Source: Sodiomyces alkalinus F11 (lineage: Eukaryota > Ascomycota > Sordariomycetes > Glomerellales > Plectosphaerellaceae). From it: DNA of 64,000 nt. Below are positions 58,651 through 64,000 of this stretch, piece after piece; position 1 is the stretch's first letter; every line of letters begins with the position of its first letter. The translations under genes were made by a program, and so were the position numbers. Under the pieces are notes generated by a model. It was not told the DNA's origin. It did not search any database and saw nothing but the letters and a program-made list of their open reading frames with translations. The DNA is taken from positions 2,355,619-2,419,618 of the forward strand of contig NW_021167083.1 in the NCBI RefSeq assembly GCF_003711515.1, written 5' to 3'.

Positions 58651-58984
58651 GTATACCTCGGTAAGGGGCGTTTCCTATAGTATACTATAGGCGTATTATA
58701 TACCCGGGGTAGAAAAGCCGTATATTCTATAGGCTTTACCCTGGCAGGGTATATTACGCTTAGACAATAGACTTATAATAGGTATCCTATTAGGGCCGCG
58801 TAAAAGGGAGAGAATAAAAGAAAATTACCTCGCGCTAGTAAGACGCGGTGCTCTAGTAGTGACCGCTATTAATACTATAGGATAGCGCTAAGTATAAACG
58901 AACGGGAAAAGATAAGAAAGAAGTAAAACCGACCGTGTATCCTAAGATTAACTAATTCCCTGGCTATTCTCTCCGTGTTTCGCT
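58651..58984. other. Spacer downstream of the S element, no gene recognised
   Basis: RIP-mutated sequence with a partial minisatellite-like unit at its left edge. No coding frame is visible. Confidence 0.4.
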
Positions 58985-60770
58985 ATTAGTCTATTATATC
59001 CACCGTGTCGGAGTCGTTATCGAGGTCTATTAGCGTTATATAGGGTAGCCTAAGCGCTCCTACGTTAACGCCGTAAATACCGGCGGCGATCTTTAGCGAT
59101 ATCGTGTTATACTATTCGGTAAGCTTAGTAACGGTAATATTATAGGATATACGTAATCCGTGTTTCGTATCTTACTCGTAGTAGCGGTACAGGATAGCAT
59201 AATACATTACGATATTCTCCGCTAATTCCCGATTATCTGTTAATCGGTTTATTAGCCTCTTATAATACGTAAGGGTAAGGTCGTTACTGCTAGCCTTTAT
59301 TAAAGCTAGCTAGATAAACGCGCGGAGGCACTATAACTTAATAAGTAGTAACTAATCCGCCGCGCTTTATATAGGGTTATTAAAGATATAATTCTTAATT
59401 TAGTCTTTAGCAAATTTAGCCGTTACCGTTAGTATTCTGATAGCATAGCCCCGTTATCCTAGGAGCGTAATACTCTATTCGCCTTACGGCGTGATACTAT
59501 AGCACTAAACGCCCGCGTTACTATTAGAGACTTCAGGGGCGATATTACAGGCTAGGTCCTAATATACCTTAGTTCTACTGGAGGATATTACTATTCTCTT
59601 TAGAACTAATACTCCGCTATCGGTTTCTGCTCGGCCCTTAGCGCGAGCGGAATCGGCGCTACTATTATTAACGACGTCCACGAGTTCCTATATAGTTAAG
59701 GGGTTGGCCTTATTATTATAGCGTATCTATATAAGAAATAGATAGATATCTCCGGCGTGCTTACTAGTATTATAAGCAAATACGGCGGTAAGGCGGAGGA
59801 ATTCACGGCTATTTATATTACCTTAGTTAAAAGCCGTGATATTATTAAAGATTATTAGGTATTCTAGTGTATACTCCTTTAGCCTATCCAGAAGTTCCTA
59901 ATTAAGCGTTACGGTAGTATACACGGGGAAGACCGGTATATCCGCGCCGATAACGTTAACCGTTTTGGCTATATTATTAGCGGGCTAAGGCGGGCTAAGG
60001 CGGGCTAATAGTCGTGATTTCGCTAGTATTAGCCCGGGCGCTATTACTTATACCGGTGTTTCCCGCCGTGTTAGCGAAGATAACACGAGTTTAAGTGCTT
60101 AGGGGTATAGGCGAGCTATTCGCGGTAATATAGGCGGATTAGTGGTAAGCTAGCGTATAAGGGGCGGTATTAGTAAACTGCCTAGCAGCGTTACGGTTAG
60201 GAGTAGGCAGAATAAGGTGCTTATCGAAAGTCTACTCCGGCCGCGTTTAACCGGCGACTTTAGTACTCACGGCGAGTAGCTAGCGTGGCTAGGGGTACTA
60301 GCGTACTAGAGCGCGCGCTGTTTTTTTAGTCACGGGCCGGGATATATAGGTGTACTTAGGGGGTATATAAATTATCCTTTCTAAACCTCGGGTACACGGG
60401 CTATTATACCTATATTATATAACTTTACCCCGTATTGACTTAATCTGTATAAGGTTACGCTAACACTATTCGTCGAATTTACCGCTAATGGCCGGGAGCT
60501 GATCGATAATACGTTCTTCTCCGCTATAAAGCTAGAGGGCGCGGAAGTACCCGTTAACGTCTAAGGTAATACCACGGCGGTGGCCGCGGAACGTGTTCTT
60601 AAAGGTATCCTTATAGATATCGTCCTTCGACTTCTAGTTACTAGACAGCTTTAGCGCCGCGAACTATAGTATACCTAGCATAAAAGATATATCGTTTATT
60701 AGAAGTTTATATACGGTTAGCTATATAAGTGCTATCGAGGCTAGTATATATACTACACTAAGGATATACT
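58985..60770 (-). pseudogene. Unidentified ORF inside the T-flanked region, acidic C-terminus
   Basis: On the minus strand a readable segment (60665-60470) includes ITLDVNGYFRALQLYSGEER. A low-complexity part follows, then a long clear frame from about 59985 to 58985. The clear part includes ELLDRLKEYTLEYLIIFNNI (59915-59856) and ELAENIVMYYAILYRYYE (about 59225-59170), and ends in LIDLDNDSDTVDIID. The ending resembles a SUMO-interacting motif followed by acidic residues. Stops are at Gln positions. The segments may be exons. No family is recognised. Confidence 0.5.
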
Positions 60771-61569
60771 AGGAGTCTAAGACAGATAAAGAAGGAAATA
60801 GAAGAGGCGGTGGTTTACGGTGGAATAAATAAATTAACGGGAATAGCGGGCAAACTTACTACGATATAGGTGACTATGGGAGAACTACTAAGGGCGATGA
60901 CGAGAGTGTTTATTTTAATACGGTATATTAAGGGGAAAACTTATTATAACGAAGAAACTTAGGAGGTTGTAAAACACGGTAATTATAGAAATCTTACGAG
61001 CGTTGTTAGTTATTATTTGTTACGTTTATATAAAGCGCTGTGGTAACTACAGTGGAGAGATTAGATAGTTTCGGTTATAAGTATAGTATTCCTAGTCCTT
61101 CCTCCTCTATGCTCCGGATAACGCGGCTTATTTTATACCCTCTAACCGCTTTACGGGTTACCGTAGTATTCTTTAGATACCGACCACTATTTAGGGTAAT
61201 CTAAGCGTCGCCTAGAATAATAGTCTTTAGCGCCTCTATCTTCTTTAACGTATACCCACTACTATTCGGGGTTATGTAGGCGTCGCCTAGAATAGCGGCC
61301 TTTAGCGACTCCGTTTTCTTTAATACTTCGCGGCGGTTATTTAATTAACTTCCACACCTTTATAGCTTCTTATAGTATCTATGTATTTTGTTAATCTAGC
61401 CACTCTTCTACCGGACTGAGTACTCTCTCCGCGGTTATCCACGCCCTTATACGACTCTCCTATAATGACGCGACGCTATAATGCCCGTCCGTATTCTATA
61501 GATAGTCTATAAACTAATGTCCTTAAGTATCTGCCCTAGGCAACGAGAGCCCTATGTCCCGCGGGCGTT
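60771..61569. other. Inner flank of T3, no gene recognised
   Basis: Contains degenerate sequence with a duplicated block: GGGTTACCGTAGTATTC and GGGGTTATGTAGGCGTC lie in related ~110-bp units at about 61150-61320. No reliable frame. Confidence 0.4.
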
Positions 61570-62960
61570 TTTTAGCGGCGATGCTGTTTATAATAGAAAG
61601 GAAAGAGGGGAAAGAAAAGAAGTAAAGTAAAGAAAGGAAAGGAAATAAGGGAAGCAAAAGAGTATAAGTTATAAAACGACGGGGATACGCTAAGGAGGGA
61701 TAGTGAACTATAATATCCCGCCCGGGGAACGGGTCTGTATTCGGATCCTTGGCCGGTGGTGAGGTAAGGAATACACGGGTAAATATCTCTACCGTCTAGT
61801 TCTTCCGCTATAATAGGCTATTTAGTTATTTAGGGTGCTATAGCCTTCCACGGTGTTATCCCGAAGTCCGAGATAGGGTCTTAGTCGGGAATAATAGGCA
61901 CGGCAGTGTATATACTATAGCCTGCCTAAGTAAGAGTGGCCTTAGTAAACTTATCCGTCACGGTTAAAGGCGAGTCTCCTATAGGGAAGCCCTCCCTCTA
62001 CTAGGGAGGATCAGCCGAGGGTCCTTAGGCGAATCCGATAAAGGCTAGTAGAATAAAGGGAAGCCCTTCCTCTAATAGGGAGGATAAGCCGAGGAGCCTC
62101 GGGTACTTCGATAATAAAGTCTATAGCTCGCGATTAAGCCACTTCTTTTACGGCGGAGGCTAGGATATACCCCCTAGGCTTTAGGATATATAGTCTCTTA
62201 CATAGATACTAGTTCTACCGTTTTCCTATTAAGGTTATTACGCTACTAGCCTCGGATATTATCGGTATATTAAGCCGGTCGGATAAAGGCGAGCCGCGCT
62301 AGGAGGAAAACGTTCTCCGCGAAGTACGGGTGAAGGGAAACTTACGGTAAGGGGAGGTTAGCTCCCCTTATAATCCGCGGGAAAAGGAGGGGGGAATTAT
62401 CGAGTAGCTCGGTGCTACGGTGGAAAAAGAAAGGGGGGGAGAATTATCGAGTAGCTTAGTGCCACGGTAGAAAGCCGGGGGGGGGGGGAGGGTTAATACT
62501 CCCTGTGGTTCTTTTATCGGAGCCCGGGTTCTATAGAGGATGCTAGTATACAGGATACTATAGTCGCTATTCTACGCCCTTCGCGATTATTAGGACGGTT
62601 AGTATTCTATTAGAGCTGGGGATTTATAATAGGTGCTAGTATAGGTTAGTATAGGGGCTATTCCTACGCTTAACTAGCGACCGTAGATTCCTTAGTATAC
62701 TTTACGTCTAGACCTAGTAAGGGGTACGCGATTAGAGGGTTAGTGCCCTATAGTTCTTTATCGGGACTCGGGTTCCACGGAGAATACTAGTATATAGGAT
62801 ATTATAGTCGTTACCCTACGTCCTTAGCGATTGTTAGAACGGTTAGCCTCGGTGTATGTTAGTATAATCGCTATTCAATCCCCGATTAGCGATTATTAGG
62901 AAGGTTATCGCGGTGTCGGAGCTTAGGTTCCACGGCTAGTAGTCGTTATAAGCGTAGTAG
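61570..62960 (+). repeat. T3: copy of the long T repeat, truncated at its outer end
   Basis: It is collinear with T1 (23771-25060). Shared blocks include TTCTCCGCGAAGTACGGGT at 62310-62328 and GAATTATCGAGTAGCTCGG at 62394-62412. The match ends at CTAGTAGTCGTTATA (62954), so the last ~330 bp present in T1 are missing. Together with T2 it forms an inverted pair around 55561-61569. Confidence 0.72.
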
Positions 62961-63639
62961 CTTGCCCTACGCGCAAGGCCGCTACGCTCGCCCCTACGGG
63001 GGTTATATATATAAGCCGATTATCTAACTGCATTATATCAATATATATACTAATATAGACAAGTATTATTATTTATAGATAGAGGCTATTTACTTCCAAT
63101 AATTTTTAAAATGTTTTAAATGTATAAAACTATAAGGATATACTATAAGGTTAAACTTATAGATATATATCGATATATTTATACTTCCTTAACTATACTA
63201 AGAAACTATACCTAAAGTATAGTATAAAAAAGCGTTATATAATAGAAGTAAAACTATATAATATTATATTTATATACTTTTTATACTTTTTATACTTTTT
63301 ATACTAATACTAATATACCATAATAATACTAAAATATCTTTTAAGTTTAGTTCTATTTAGATTAAGTTCTTTTTATAATCCATTCCCCTTAAGCTCTATA
63401 TACATCTAAATCCTTCTTAGTCTTTTACTTTTATTAGAGTATATTATCTATAACCACCTTCTACTAATATATATACCTTTAACCTTCTTGTATATTTATC
63501 TGTACTTTACTTTGTCTAATATATTATACTTATCTTATTTATTTTCTCCATTTACTTTTATATTACTTAGTATTATTATTCTTCTTACTCCGCTATCCTA
63601 TTTAATCTATAGGAGCATAGTTTAGACTATACGGTCCTT
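62961..63639. other. AT-rich block, no gene
   Basis: After a short GC-rich edge the sequence becomes very AT-rich, with a triple TATACTTTT repeat at about 63276-63303. No frame and no repeat partner in the window. It resembles 9634-10182 in composition and could be an older, more decayed relic. Confidence 0.55.
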
Positions 63640-64000
63640 CTCGGGTAGATATAAAGGGGAAAACCCGGGATTACGGGGAAAACCTTTATACTCGTCCTTA
63701 GTTAGAGTGGTGCCCTTACGGTGCCGATATAGCCCCGGTTTGTCCCTTATGTATATCTGGATTATACCTTTAGGCTAGTGGCTAACGGGAAGGGTAGTAG
63801 GCTATAGTTCGGGTTAGCCTAGGCCGGTTATTAGTAAGGGGGCGGGGGCTAAAAGGGTGCTATAGCGTCTCCACCGTGTAGCGGCCGCGGTATACTATCT
63901 CCGGCCTCCCTGCGTCCCCGGGGATTATACCGATTATTCCTTCTATTTAATTGATAAAGAGCAATGGTGGGTAGGCGTTCCTGTCTCCTTTAGATAGGAG
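63640..64000 (-). mobile_element. Probable LINE-F-type 3' end entering from the right
   Basis: 63815-64000 aligns with 25850-26045: GGGTTAGCCTAGGC, CGCGGTAT, a GAGATTAT/GGGATTAT block, TTTAATTRATAAAGA and TAGGAG occur in the same order. The rest of the element lies outside the window. Confidence 0.6.

Noticed and set aside
1..64000. Telomere-like CCCTAA strings and a possible subtelomere
   Set aside because: They occur singly, never in tandem, and are expected where RIP turns CCCCAA- or CCCTGA-like words into CCCTAA.
1..64000. CRISPR arrays, bacterial operons or prophage
   Set aside because: No spaced identical repeats, no ribosome-binding-site pattern and a spliced eukaryotic gene. The tandem arrays here are minisatellites within transposons.

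Overview
This window looks like a repeat-compartment segment of a filamentous ascomycete (Pezizomycotina) genome that has been heavily mutated by repeat-induced point mutation (RIP). TG and CA dinucleotides are almost absent from most of it and TA is in large excess, while CpG and overall GC stay moderate. In the decayed genes Gln and Trp codons have become stops, Cys and His codons have become Tyr, and catalytic Asp has often become Asn. This explains why almost no long open frame survives. The assignments below come from reading through those stops in one frame and recognising domain order.

Layout. 1-8928 is a Tad1-type LINE (LINE-D) split inside its RNase H domain by a complete chromovirus-type Ty3/gypsy element (gypsy-1, 699-7924, 214-bp LTRs, duplicated GGGCC). 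8929-9633 is the tail and 3' LTR of a Ty1/copia element. 9634-12073 is the only unique, unmutated stretch: one intact two-exon gene for a secreted, probably GPI-anchored GH16 glucanase-like protein (10683-11928) with its promoter. 12074-23404 is a copia LTR and leader followed by LINE-A (gag-like ORF1, endonuclease, RT). LINE-A is broken by an LTR element with a long unidentified ORF and no visible RT (14976-20073), which itself carries a solo LTR, and by a short 5'-truncated LINE (LINE-B). An inverted copia 5' end closes this block. 23405-30739 holds a repeat called T, a repeat called S with a minisatellite, and LINE-F on the minus strand, which contains a tRNA-derived SINE.

30740-53213 is a three-level nest. 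Copia-2 sits in the minisatellite, LINE-E sits in the copia-2 gag, and a giant 14.25-kb Ty3/gypsy element (gypsy-2, 36920-51173) sits in LINE-E. 53219-63000 has S, then two inverted copies of T enclosing two convergent unidentified ORFs. After an AT-rich block the window ends in what looks like another LINE-F 3' end.

Most notable is gypsy-2. Besides gag and pol it has at least three further ORFs between pol and the 3' LTR, one of them antisense. The last one carries the His-Asp-Gln-Cys layout of a Ulp1/SUMO-protease (C48) domain, and both it and Gag contain motifs that resemble SUMO-interacting motifs. Gypsy-1 also has an antisense, repeat-containing ORF in the same place. All calls are by eye; family names rest on motifs and domain order, not on database searches.
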